Shown piece by piece: positions 1 to 6,902 of a DNA stretch of 10,269 nucleotides. This DNA is from Candidatus Babeliales bacterium. GTDB taxonomy: Bacteria; Babelota; Babeliae; Babelales; JACPOV01. Positions within the stretch are counted from its first letter, which is position 1. Every line of letters begins with the position of its first letter. The stretch covers positions 1 through 10,269 of the forward strand of contig JAGVKP010000026.1 of the NCBI GenBank assembly GCA_020050475.1. Reading direction: 5' to 3'. A program made the position numbers and the translations under genes. The notes beneath the pieces were generated by a model, which did no database searches, was not told the DNA's origin, and worked only from the letters and a program-made list of their open reading frames with translations.

Positions 1-1145
1 CTCTCCGAAGGTGTTTTATAAGCGACTTCATTGTTGGGCTGTAACCTATTTTTTCGATTATATTCGAGCCCGTCTACTGCGTTGAGTTTTTTGATTTGCT
101 CTGAACTAAAAATCATTTGGCGCTTATATTCCGGTATAATAGCTTTTGCTAGACAATCCACAAAATATTCTATCGAAAATCGGTAAGCAGCGGGGCTTGA
201 TAAAAATGCTCTGATATTCTCCAGATACGCAGAGTGCTTTTCTTTCGTGATGCTCTTGATATATTCATAAACGTCTTTGGTATCAGCGAATTTTCTGCGA
301 TCAATAAAGCAGTTTTCCGGTATGAAATCAGTTATGTTATCCGCGCCCCAATAAATTGGAACACATCCTGAAATAAAGCAATCAAAGATTTTTTCACTTA
401 TATAGCCTCTTTGAGACTGAGCATTCTCATAGCAAAATGAAAATCTATAGTTTTTAAGTATTGGTGGTTTAGGGCCGATTAATCCTTTGTAATTTTTTAA
501 ATTTGGCCATTTTGATCCGTAGAAATCAAAATCATTTGCCGACACGGCTTCAAAAAAATCAATCACTTTTCTTCGTTCAGAATACAGTTCATATGGATGA
601 GAGAACTGTATATTAGATGATACTTGGGTACATAGTTTTCTTTCCTCAAATCCAGGAAGGCTTTCTGTGATTTGAAGAAAATCCTGTGGGTAGAAGTACT
701 TAAAATATTTTTGATCGTCCACTAAGTCATCAAGCATAGTTAGTACTTTGGCAAACTGAGAATGCAATTCTTTAAGAGTGTACTGATGTGGCAGAACGAC
801 GGGGGATTCCCAGAGTAAAAGTACTCTTTTTTTGAGGGGATATTTTGAGCTATAAAAAATATCATTTCTATTCCAGAAATCGCAGGAGATTACACCAATT
901 AAGTTTTCTGAATCAATGTCGGTACTCGATTCTTCTACTAACGAATAACCGGCTCTTGAAAATAGACGAGCTATCTCAGTAAAACAGTGCTGCTGTGAAA
1001 GTTTTTTTGTAGTATCCCATGGATTTTGGGATGAGCTAAAAATGGGCAGCCTTGCAAAGAATATAGCTTTATCAGAGCCCCTTAAGGGTGATGATGTAAA
1101 TACAAGCAGCAATAAGGCGTGAAAGATAGCATATGGGAAACTCAT
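1..1145 (-). CDS. GT10-family alpha-1,3-fucosyltransferase-like glycosyltransferase with N-terminal signal/anchor, 3' end cut by window edge
   Basis: The minus-strand reading frame is open from ATG at 1145 to the left edge (381 codons, no stop), so the C-terminus is missing. AAAGGA (1151-1156) lies 5 bases upstream, and an in-frame TAA just before supports this start. The diagnostic block is residues ~236-267: FSFCYENAQ, then ISEKIFDCF and SGCVPIYWG. This is the GDP-fucose-binding signature of family GT10 (F-x-x-x-x-E-N, then E-K-I/L, then G-x-V-P-I-x-x-G), with E240-N241 and E251-K252 as the key residues. Known GT10 enzymes move fucose from GDP-fucose to GlcNAc in glycans such as Lewis antigens; the acceptor here is unknown. 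Residues ~4-17 are strongly hydrophobic (HALLLLVF), followed by SSPLRGS, so the protein has a signal peptide or membrane anchor, whereas typical bacterial GT10 enzymes are cytosolic. It is divergent from hppA and shares no operon with it in this window. Family call is firm; sugar specificity is not. Confidence 0.85.
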   Translation of the reverse strand, partial: MSFPYAIFHALLLLVFTSSPLRGSDKAIFFARLPIFSSSQNPWDTTKKLSQQHCFTEIARLFSRAGYSLVEESSTDIDSENLIGVISCDFWNRNDIFYSSKYPLKKRVLLLWESPVVLPHQYTLKELHSQFAKVLTMLDDLVDDQKYFKYFYPQDFLQITESLPGFEERKLCTQVSSNIQFSHPYELYSERRKVIDFFEAVSANDFDFYGSKWPNLKNYKGLIGPKPPILKNYRFSFCYENAQSQRGYISEKIFDCFISGCVPIYWGADNITDFIPENCFIDRRKFADTKDVYEYIKSITKEKHSAYLENIRAFLSSPAAYRFSIEYFVDCLAKAIIPEYKRQMIFSSEQIKKLNAVDGLEYNRKNRLQPNNEVAYKTPSE

Positions 1146-1187
1146 ATTTTTCCTTTATGAATTTATGGAGGCAAGCCTAAGTTTGTT

Positions 1188-1193
1188 ATTATA
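1188..1193 (-). promoter_or_regulatory. Candidate -10 element for the GT10 gene
   Basis: A perfect TATAAT on the minus strand, 42 bases before the GT10 start codon. No good -35 is present at the expected distance (the hexamer 17 bases upstream is AGTTTC), so this is a promoter suggestion resting on the -10 alone. Confidence 0.35.
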
Positions 1194-1273
1194 AAATTTC
1201 AAGTCTCCGAGAAACTAAAAAGCTGTCATAGATTTTCGGTTCTTGCTGCCAGGCACACTTTACAATTCTGTCC

Positions 1274-1301
1274 TTTACTATTAGGCTACTGTTCATATAA
1301 A
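1274..1301 (+). promoter_or_regulatory. Candidate sigma70-type promoter for hppA
   Basis: TTTACT (1274-1279), a 16-base spacer and TATAAA (1296-1301) resemble -35 and -10 elements. Transcription would start near 1308, leaving a leader of about 20 bases that still includes the AGGAG at 1314-1318. If so, translation must begin at the ATG at 1329 rather than at the GTG at 1302, which would lie upstream of the mRNA start. Confidence 0.4.
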
Positions 1302-1313
1302 GTGTATTTTTAT

Positions 1314-1318
1314 AGGAG
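1314..1318 (+). promoter_or_regulatory. Ribosome binding site that decides the hppA start
   Basis: AGGAG lies 10 bases before ATG at 1329. The frame is open further upstream to a GTG at 1302, but the ribosome site lies inside that extension, so the nine extra residues are unlikely to be translated. Confidence 0.6.
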
Positions 1319-1328
1319 TAAATCTTAT

Positions 1329-3305
1329 ATGGAACTGCTCTGGTATCATGGTCTCATTCAGCTTACCGGCTTTTTTGGTATAGCAGTCGTCATTTTTCTT
1401 TTTAGAAAAATTAGTGCGATTAAAGTTGAAAATGCAAAAGCAGAACAAATAGCGCAGGCAATTCGCGAAGGGTCGATGACGTTTCTTGCCGAAGAATATA
1501 AAATTATCTCTCTGGTGGCCTTGCTCGTCGCAGGATTCCTCTTCTATTTTATGTCGCTTGCTGCTGCAGGTGCCTTTATTGGTGGAGCAATACTATCTTT
1601 GACGACCGGTATGATTGGCATGAGAGCCGCAACAATAGCCAACGTTCGCACTACTATGGCTGCCAAAAATCATGGCGAGTCGGCAGCGTTCATGGTCGCT
1701 TTTTTTGGCGGCGGTGTTATGGGGTTCGCAGTAGCAAGTTTTGGTCTTTTGGGCCTTGGCGCTATTTTTTACCTTTTTGCTGATCATCCAAGCTTTTTAC
1801 AGATTTTGACCAGTTTCGGCTTAGGAGCCAGTTTAGTTGCCTTTTTTGCTCGTGTTGGTGGTGGTATTTTTACTAAATCTGCCGATGTGGGTGCTGACCT
1901 TGTTGGAAAGGTTGAGGCGGGAATCCCTGAAGATGATCCACGTAATCCAGCTGTTATTGCCGACAATGTGGGTGATAATGTTGGTGATACGGCCGGTATG
2001 GGAGCAGATATTTACGAATCATACGTAGGCGCGACGATCTCCGCCATCATTTTGGCGGCAACCTGCACCACCTATAATACCGCAGAATGCCTTATGTTTC
2101 CCCTGGTGGTGATTTCATTTGGACTGATAGGTTCTGTCGTGGGGCTTGTAGTCAATGCATTTTTACCGCTTCATCCTGCTGCCAAATTGCGCAATGCCAA
2201 TTTCGTAGCATCAGCGGTTCTTATTATCCTGGTTGGCACGTACCTTTATTTAACCGGTATGGATATGTTCCTTCTTGGATCGATTATCATTGGATGTTTG
2301 TCCGGTATTATTATTGGCTTTATTACTGAGTATTATACGGGTGGTACACCAATCGCTAAGCTTGCGGATAGTTCTCGCTCTGGAGCGGCTACAAATCTTA
2401 TTTATGGCTTGTCGGTAGGTATGGAATCGGTCGTAGCGCCAGTGCTTGTCTTGGTTGGTGCGGTCCTTCTAGCCTTCTTTTTTGGTGGCGGCCTTTATGG
2501 CGTTTCGCTTGCAGCATTGGCCATGTTAGCGACCGTAGGTATTTCGATGACGGTTGATGCTTATGGGCCTATAGCTGATAATGCTGGTGGGATAGCTGAA
2601 ATGGCAGGGCTTGGAGCCGATGTCCGAAAAATTACTGATCGACTTGATGCGCTGGGTAATACTACCGCGGCAATGGGCAAAGGTTTTGCAATAGGATCAG
2701 CGCTTTTGACCGCGTTGGCTCTTTTTTCAGCCTATGCAGAACAAGCAAATCTTTCGACGCTTAATATTCTTGATCCGTTTGTATTGGCCGGCATGTTTAT
2801 TGGCGGCGTCTTGCCATTCCTTGTTTCATCTATGACGATGCGCTCAGTTGGCAAGGCTGCTCTTGATATGGTGATTGAAGTCCGCCGTCAATTTAAAGAA
2901 ATTCCAGGGTTGATGGAAGGAAAGGCCACGCCTGATTATAAAAGATGTATTGCAATCAGTACCAAAGCATCATTGAGAGAAATGCTCTGGCCGGGGCTTA
3001 TTACTCTTATGCTGCCGCTCGTGGTGAACTATTTCATGGGTAAAGCAGCCGTTGGTGGTCTTTTGGTTGGTGCAACGGTCGTTGGTATTATGCTTGCACT
3101 TATGATGGCTAATGGTGGTGGTGCATGGGATAATGCAAAAAAATATATTGAGGCAGGAAATTTTGGCGGTAAAGGTTCTGATGCTCATAAAGCAGCCGTC
3201 ATTGGCGATACGGTCGGCGATCCATTCAAGGATACTTCGGGACCATCGCTTAATATCTTGATTAAGCTCATGTCGATTGTTTCGCTGTTGCTTGTATCTC
3301 GATAA
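1329..3305 (+). CDS. hppA: Membrane-bound K+-dependent proton/sodium-pumping pyrophosphatase
   Basis: This 658-residue polytopic protein couples PPi hydrolysis to H+ and/or Na+ pumping across the cytoplasmic membrane, recovering energy from biosynthetic PPi. Hallmarks are [11 protein letters not shown] starting at residue 186, the acidic [15 protein letters not shown] block after it, the mid-protein [16 protein letters not shown], and [18 protein letters not shown] near the C-terminus; these build the Mg-PPi site. [10 protein letters not shown] (443-452) has Ala447 where K+-independent enzymes carry Lys, so this is the K+-dependent subfamily. Glu230 in DIYESYVG sits at the transmembrane-helix-6 position typical of Na+-PPases, one turn away from that of plant H+-PPases. 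Length and the many hydrophobic segments fit the family (about 650-720 residues). It appears to be a single-gene unit, with its own promoter-like elements and a hairpin terminator right after the stop. Family call is very firm; the pumped ion is inferred. Confidence 0.96.
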   Translation: MELLWYHGLIQLTGFFGIAVVIFLFRKISAIKVENAKAEQIAQAIREGSMTFLAEEYKIISLVALLVAGFLFYFMSLAAAGAFIGGAILSLTTGMIGMRAATIANVRTTMAAKNHGESAAFMVAFFGGGVMGFAVASFGLLGLGAIFYLFADHPSFLQILTSFGLGASLVAFFARVGGGIFTKSADVGADLVGKVEAGIPEDDPRNPAVIADNVGDNVGDTAGMGADIYESYVGATISAIILAATCTTYNTAECLMFPLVVISFGLIGSVVGLVVNAFLPLHPAAKLRNANFVASAVLIILVGTYLYLTGMDMFLLGSIIIGCLSGIIIGFITEYYTGGTPIAKLADSSRSGAATNLIYGLSVGMESVVAPVLVLVGAVLLAFFFGGGLYGVSLAALAMLATVGISMTVDAYGPIADNAGGIAEMAGLGADVRKITDRLDALGNTTAAMGKGFAIGSALLTALALFSAYAEQANLSTLNILDPFVLAGMFIGGVLPFLVSSMTMRSVGKAALDMVIEVRRQFKEIPGLMEGKATPDYKRCIAISTKASLREMLWPGLITLMLPLVVNYFMGKAAVGGLLVGATVVGIMLALMMANGGGAWDNAKKYIEAGNFGGKGSDAHKAAVIGDTVGDPFKDTSGPSLNILIKLMSIVSLLLVSR

Positions 3306-3328
3306 CTAGATAATTCACAATTAAAAAA

Positions 3329-3358
3329 GAGGCCGAAATTAATCGGCCTCTTTTTTTT
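3329..3358 (+). terminator. Bidirectional rho-independent terminator between hppA and the thioredoxin-like gene
   Basis: GAGGCCGA (3329-3336) and TCGGCCTC (3343-3350) form a perfect 8-bp GC-rich stem with a 6-base AATTAA loop, preceded by six A and followed by eight T. The A/T runs extend the stem and give a U-tract on both strands. It therefore ends hppA (stop at 3305) and also the convergent minus-strand gene (stop at 3375). Confidence 0.93.
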
Positions 3359-3374
3359 CTTTAAAAGACAAGTC

Positions 3375-3986
3375 TTAGCGTTTTCTTACCGGGCAGCTTC
3401 CTGAATATTCCATTTCAGGTGCATAGGTATCTATTTTTTTCATTGAGGCGCGAGATGAACGCATTTTTTTTGGGTGTGCCTTTTTGATCGGGGCAGCTTC
3501 ATGCATTACTTTTTCTTCATGTGGTTTTGCCATCATCTGTTTGCGTTGCGGCGCAGCCATTTTGGCGGTTGGCGTAATCGCTGATCCATTGCTAATTGAT
3601 GCGATAGCTCGCTTCATCATTGCCTTTGATTGCGCGCCTCGCATATTATCGCCAACCTGCTTGCCAGATTTATTGAAGAAAATAAGCGTAGGATAAGCTT
3701 GCACACCATATTTAGCTTTTAGTCCGGCAAGTGCGCCATTGTCGCCATCGACGTAGCAGAAAATGACATCAGGATGCTCTTCGATCAGTTGCTCGATAGT
3801 TGGTGCAATCATTTTGCAGGGCCCACACCAGCTGGTGCTAAAAAGCATGACAATCGGTTTGCCTTTTTTTAGTATTTGCATAGCTTGCGTTTCACTTGCA
3901 ATGACAACGATTCCTTTGATGCTTGCTCCAAAGCAGATGCTTGTTGAGGCAAGGGCTGTTAAAAAGGTGAGCATAAATTTTTTCAT
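3375..3986 (-). CDS. Exported thioredoxin-like protein with a long basic C-terminal tail
   Basis: This 203-residue protein starts at the ATG at 3986, chosen because AAAGGAG (3993-3999) lies 6 bases upstream and because the N-terminus then reads as a Sec signal peptide: MKKF, a hydrophobic stretch, and a likely cut after CFGA (residue ~21). An upstream in-frame start at 4052 would bury that signal and overlap the promoter. Residues ~30-132 are a thioredoxin fold with the active site WCGPC (Cys54, Cys57) and the cis-proline in AYPT (Pro99). It should work as a thiol-disulfide oxidoreductase outside the cytoplasm, probably in the periplasm. The last ~70 residues are low-complexity, rich in Lys, Ala, Met and Arg, and end in one more Cys (GSCPVRKR); this tail is not part of a normal thioredoxin. 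It is a monocistronic gene convergent with hppA. The partner proteins are unknown, and a role in reducing the neighbouring ribonucleotide reductase is unlikely if it is exported. Confidence 0.88.
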   Translation of the reverse strand: MKKFMLTFLTALASTSICFGASIKGIVVIASETQAMQILKKGKPIVMLFSTSWCGPCKMIAPTIEQLIEEHPDVIFCYVDGDNGALAGLKAKYGVQAYPTLIFFNKSGKQVGDNMRGAQSKAMMKRAIASISNGSAITPTAKMAAPQRKQMMAKPHEEKVMHEAAPIKKAHPKKMRSSRASMKKIDTYAPEMEYSGSCPVRKR

Positions 3987-3992
3987 CGTGAG

Positions 3993-3999
3993 CTCCTTT
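3993..3999 (-). promoter_or_regulatory. Ribosome binding site that decides the thioredoxin-like gene start
   Basis: AAAGGAG on the minus strand ends 6 bases before ATG at 3986. It places the start at the signal peptide rather than at the upstream in-frame start at 4052. Confidence 0.75.
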
Positions 4000-4022
4000 G
4001 ATAAAAAATAGCTATTGCCACG

Positions 4023-4052
4023 ATAATAAAAAAAGATTGTTTTCGGGGTCAA
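4023..4052 (-). promoter_or_regulatory. Promoter of the thioredoxin-like gene
   Basis: On the minus strand TTGACC (4047-4052) is followed after 18 bases by TATTAT (4023-4028): five of six matches to each sigma70 consensus. Transcription would begin about 30 bases before the start codon, which leaves room for the AAAGGAG. Confidence 0.6.
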
Positions 4053-4128
4053 CTAATTGCTTTTTTCGTAATTTTATTTTTTCAACCTCTAAAATTAAGC
4101 CATTTGTTTTTATGAAAAAAATGATCAA

Positions 4129-4264
4129 TATAATGCAAAAAAAAATAATTGATTTTTGTTTGCGATCGCTTGGTGGTCATGCTAAAGTAGTTTTTGTTGA
4201 TGCGTAAAAACCAACGCACTCTGACATAAAATTAAGGCAACTTTTTCTAGTTGCCGTTTTTTTT
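4129..4264 (+). ncRNA. Candidate small RNA unit (orphan promoter plus terminator)
   Basis: Part of the 414-base stretch 3987-4400, which holds no convincing protein gene. A perfect TATAAT (4129-4134) with a weak TTGTTT (4104-4109) could start a transcript near 4141; an alternative is TTGCGA (4160-4165), 17 bases, TAAAGT (4183-4188). The transcript would end at the hairpin terminator at 4236-4264. Between them is a GCGATCGC palindrome (4162-4169) and a possible stem GTTTTT/AAAAAC (4190-4195 with 4206-4211). A 31-codon frame starting at ATG 4112 and ending at 4207 also runs through here, but it lacks a Shine-Dalgarno site and would start upstream of the -10, so a small protein is the weaker reading. 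No known RNA family was recognised. Confidence 0.28.
4236..4264 (+). terminator. Rho-independent terminator with no obvious gene upstream
   Basis: GGCAACT (4236-4242) and AGTTGCC (4249-4255) form a 7-bp stem with a TTTTCT loop, then G and eight T. Its U-tract is on the plus strand only. hppA has already been terminated at about 3350 and the gene in between is on the minus strand, so this terminator must serve an unannotated plus-strand transcript or guard the nrdAB leader against read-through. Confidence 0.75.
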
Positions 4265-4285
4265 ACATACCTTGCAAAAAAAAGG

Positions 4286-4302
4286 AGCCTTTAAAAAAGG
4301 CT
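4286..4302. other. Small hairpin in the nrdAB leader
   Basis: AGCCTTT (4286-4292) and AAAGGCT (4296-4302) are perfect inverted repeats with a 3-base loop, just after an isolated AAAGGAG (4281-4287). On the minus strand it is followed by CC and eight T, giving it a terminator-like look in that direction, although no minus-strand gene lies upstream. It may be a leader structure of nrdA or an insulator. No NrdR-box pair or clear promoter was found in 4265-4400. Confidence 0.4.
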
Positions 4303-4391
4303 TTGGTGGCGTATTGCTGTCAAAAATAAGAAAGGAAGGGTAGTTGTGCACAAAAAAATGGTCGAGGTTTATCGAATGTAACATGATAGGT

Positions 4392-4397
4392 AAGGAA
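4392..4397 (+). promoter_or_regulatory. Probable nrdA ribosome binding site
   Basis: AAGGAA lies 3 bases before ATG 4401 and 12 bases before ATG 4410. Neither spacing is ideal. The frame is open upstream to a TTG at 4344 and an ATG at 4383, but neither has a comparable site, so 4401 is preferred with 4410 as the alternative. Confidence 0.45.
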
Positions 4398-4400
4398 TGT

Positions 4401-6890
4401 ATGGAAATCATGAATATTAATCAGTCCTCGATAATGCCAACGCTTGGCCAGTCGGCTGAGTTGCGCGTAACCAAGCGCGATGGAAGGCACGAGCATCTTG
4501 ATCTTGAAAAAATTCGTCAGTGTTTTGTGCGTGCAGCATACGATTGCATGGATAATGTCTCAATTGATGTTTTGATTGCAGAGACCATTCGCAATGTATA
4601 CGACAAAGTGACGACGCAAGAGCTTGAGTCTGCGATGATTTTGGCTGCGGTAAGCTATATTGAACAAGATCCGGCATATGATAAAGTAGCAACCCGCTTA
4701 CTTTTACAAAAATTATATCGTGAAGTTCTTGCCGACTCAGTTAACCCAGCTCTTTTTGCTGAGCAGTATCGTGCCGCGTTTATTAATAGCATCTATCAAG
4801 GTGTTAAGGGGGATGTACTCCATCAAAAATTGCTTGAATTTGATCTTGAGCGTCTTGCTGATGGATTAAAGCCTGAGCGCGATCATCTTTTTGTCTATTT
4901 AGGTCTTCAGACATTGTATGAACGCTATTTTTATAAAGTTGATAAGCGTCGCTATGAGTTACCGCAAACATTTTGGATGCGGATTGCGATGGGTCTTGCA
5001 CTCAATGAGCAAAATAAGGAAGAAAAAGCACTTCAGTTTTATGAGAACTTTTCAACACTCCGCTCCATCTCTTCAACGCCAACGCTTTTTCATTCAGGGT
5101 ATAAGATTGCACAGTTGAGTTCGTGCTATCTTTCAACCGTAAGTGACGACCTAGGGCACATTTTTAAGGTTATTGGCGACAATGCGCAGCTTTCAAAATG
5201 GGCCGGAGGCATTGGTAACGATTGGACGAACATTAGAGGAACTGGCGCATTTATTAAAAGTATTCATGCGACAAGCCAAGGCGTTATTCCGTATCTAAAG
5301 ATTGTTAATGACGTTGTCGTTGCAATTACCAGAAGCGGTATCAGACGCGGTGGCACTTGCTCGTATTTAGAGACATGGCATTTGGATATTGAAGAATTTA
5401 TCGATTTGCGCAGAAATACGGGTGATGAGCGACGCCGTACGCATGATATGAATACCGCAAATTGGATTCCAGATCTTTTTATGAAGCGGGTTATGCTCGA
5501 TCAAGACTGGACACTTTTTTCTCCCGAAGAAGTACCTGATTTACATGATCTTTACGGCAAAGCGTTTGAAAAACGGTATGAGGAGTATGAAGAGCGTGCA
5601 CGCGCTGGTCAGATAAAACTATTTAAAACGATCTCTGCTCAAAAACTGTGGCGAAAGATGTTGAGTAGGTTATTTGAGACTGGTCATCCATGGATTACAT
5701 TCAAGGATCCATGCAACGTTCGATCACCGCAGGACCATGTAGGGGTTGTGCATAGTTCAAATTTATGTACTGAAATTACCCTTAATACGTCGGCAGACGA
5801 AACAGCGGTTTGCAATTTAGGATCAATTAATCTTTCTGAGCATGTCGTTAATGGCCAACTTGATAAAGAACTCCTAGCTCAGTCAATCCGTAACGCTGTC
5901 CGTATGCTTGATAACGTTATCGATCTTAATTTTTATCCGACTGCTGAAGCGCGCAATTCAAACATGCGTCATCGTCCGATTGGCCTTGGCGTGATGGGTT
6001 TTCAAGATGCACTCTTTAAGCTTGATATTCCCTTTTCATCTGAAAAAGCGCTCTGGTTTTCTGATTACTGCCAAGAGCTTGTATCATACCATGCTATTTC
6101 GGCTTCATCTGATTTAGCGCAAGAGCGCGGAGCGTATCAGACCTATAAGGGATCCAAATGGGATCGCGGTATTTTCCCAGTTGACACCCTTGCGTTGCTT
6201 GAGCAAGAACGTGGTATGCCGGTTGATGTCTCTCGGAGCGAGTCGCTTGATTGGGCATCATTGCGCCAGAAGGTAAAGCTTTCCGGGATGCGCAATTCGA
6301 ATGTCATGGCGATTGCACCGACTGCCACGATTGCAAATATTGCCGGTTGTTATCCAAGTATCGAACCGTTGTATAAGAACTTATACGTAAAATCAAATAT
6401 TGCCGGTGAATTTACGATTGTTAACCGTTATTTGGTGAATGATCTTAAAAAGATTGGCATGTGGAATCGTACGATGCTTGAGCAGCTGAAGTTTCATGAT
6501 GGTGATCTTGGAAGCATTTCTTCAATACCCGGCCATTTGAAAGAGAAATATCGGAGCGCCTTTGAGCTTGACCCGATCTGGCTCATTAAAATTACCGCGG
6601 CACGTGGTAAATGGATTGATCAAAGTCAATCGCATAACGTATTCATGAAAGGCGTTTCAGGCAAAAAGTTGAATGACATTTACATGATGGCATGGCAGTG
6701 CGGGCTTAAAACGACCTACTATTTAAGATCACTTGGTGCAACACAGATTGAAAAATCGACCCTTGGTACCGAGTACGGATTTACTCAAAAAAGAGATACA
6801 GCAGCAGCTACGCAACAAGCAGTTGAGCAGATTGCAGACGGAAAAAGCTGTAACCCATTTGATACAACTGACTGTGAATCATGTCAGTAA
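4401..6890 (+). CDS. nrdA: Ribonucleoside-diphosphate reductase, class I alpha (catalytic) subunit
   Basis: With the start at 4401 the protein has 829 residues. It reduces ribonucleoside diphosphates to deoxyribonucleotides in the cytosol together with NrdB, encoded next. Residues ~22-110 form one N-terminal ATP-cone (VTKRDGRHEHLDLEKIR onward), the site for overall activity control by ATP/dATP. The ten-stranded barrel follows with the expected catalytic residues: Cys242 (SSCYLS) and Cys471 (AVCNLGS) as the redox pair; Asn454, Cys456 and Glu458 in NLCTE, with Cys456 the thiyl-radical residue; Tyr773-Tyr774 in TTYYLRS for radical transfer; and a C-terminal Cys825-x-x-Cys828 for re-reduction by thioredoxin or glutaredoxin. 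No intein or intron interrupts it. The nrdB start follows 12 bases after the stop, so the two form an operon. Chlamydial class Ic alpha subunits, as I recall, carry extra N-terminal cones; this one has the simple layout. Confidence 0.97.
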   Translation: MEIMNINQSSIMPTLGQSAELRVTKRDGRHEHLDLEKIRQCFVRAAYDCMDNVSIDVLIAETIRNVYDKVTTQELESAMILAAVSYIEQDPAYDKVATRLLLQKLYREVLADSVNPALFAEQYRAAFINSIYQGVKGDVLHQKLLEFDLERLADGLKPERDHLFVYLGLQTLYERYFYKVDKRRYELPQTFWMRIAMGLALNEQNKEEKALQFYENFSTLRSISSTPTLFHSGYKIAQLSSCYLSTVSDDLGHIFKVIGDNAQLSKWAGGIGNDWTNIRGTGAFIKSIHATSQGVIPYLKIVNDVVVAITRSGIRRGGTCSYLETWHLDIEEFIDLRRNTGDERRRTHDMNTANWIPDLFMKRVMLDQDWTLFSPEEVPDLHDLYGKAFEKRYEEYEERARAGQIKLFKTISAQKLWRKMLSRLFETGHPWITFKDPCNVRSPQDHVGVVHSSNLCTEITLNTSADETAVCNLGSINLSEHVVNGQLDKELLAQSIRNAVRMLDNVIDLNFYPTAEARNSNMRHRPIGLGVMGFQDALFKLDIPFSSEKALWFSDYCQELVSYHAISASSDLAQERGAYQTYKGSKWDRGIFPVDTLALLEQERGMPVDVSRSESLDWASLRQKVKLSGMRNSNVMAIAPTATIANIAGCYPSIEPLYKNLYVKSNIAGEFTIVNRYLVNDLKKIGMWNRTMLEQLKFHDGDLGSISSIPGHLKEKYRSAFELDPIWLIKITAARGKWIDQSQSHNVFMKGVSGKKLNDIYMMAWQCGLKTTYYLRSLGATQIEKSTLGTEYGFTQKRDTAAATQQAVEQIADGKSCNPFDTTDCESCQ

Positions 6891-6902
6891 TAAGGAGAAT
6901 TT

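Noticed and set aside
3375..3986. Thioredoxin as the reductant of the adjacent ribonucleotide reductase
   Set aside because: The signal peptide would send it out of the cytoplasm, and it is on the opposite strand from nrdAB with its own promoter.
3998..4207. Plus-strand open frame of 69 codons, or its 31-codon internal version from ATG 4112
   Set aside because: The long version overlaps the promoter and ribosome site of the minus-strand thioredoxin-like gene, neither start has a Shine-Dalgarno site, and the translation matches no family I recognise. Kept only as an alternative reading of the small-RNA candidate.
4265..4400. NrdR boxes upstream of nrdA
   Set aside because: No pair of sequences resembling the NrdR-box palindrome was found by eye.
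4417..4692. Minus-strand open frame of 91 codons inside nrdA
   Set aside because: It lies opposite the conserved ATP-cone coding sequence and has no recognisable domain or ribosome site.
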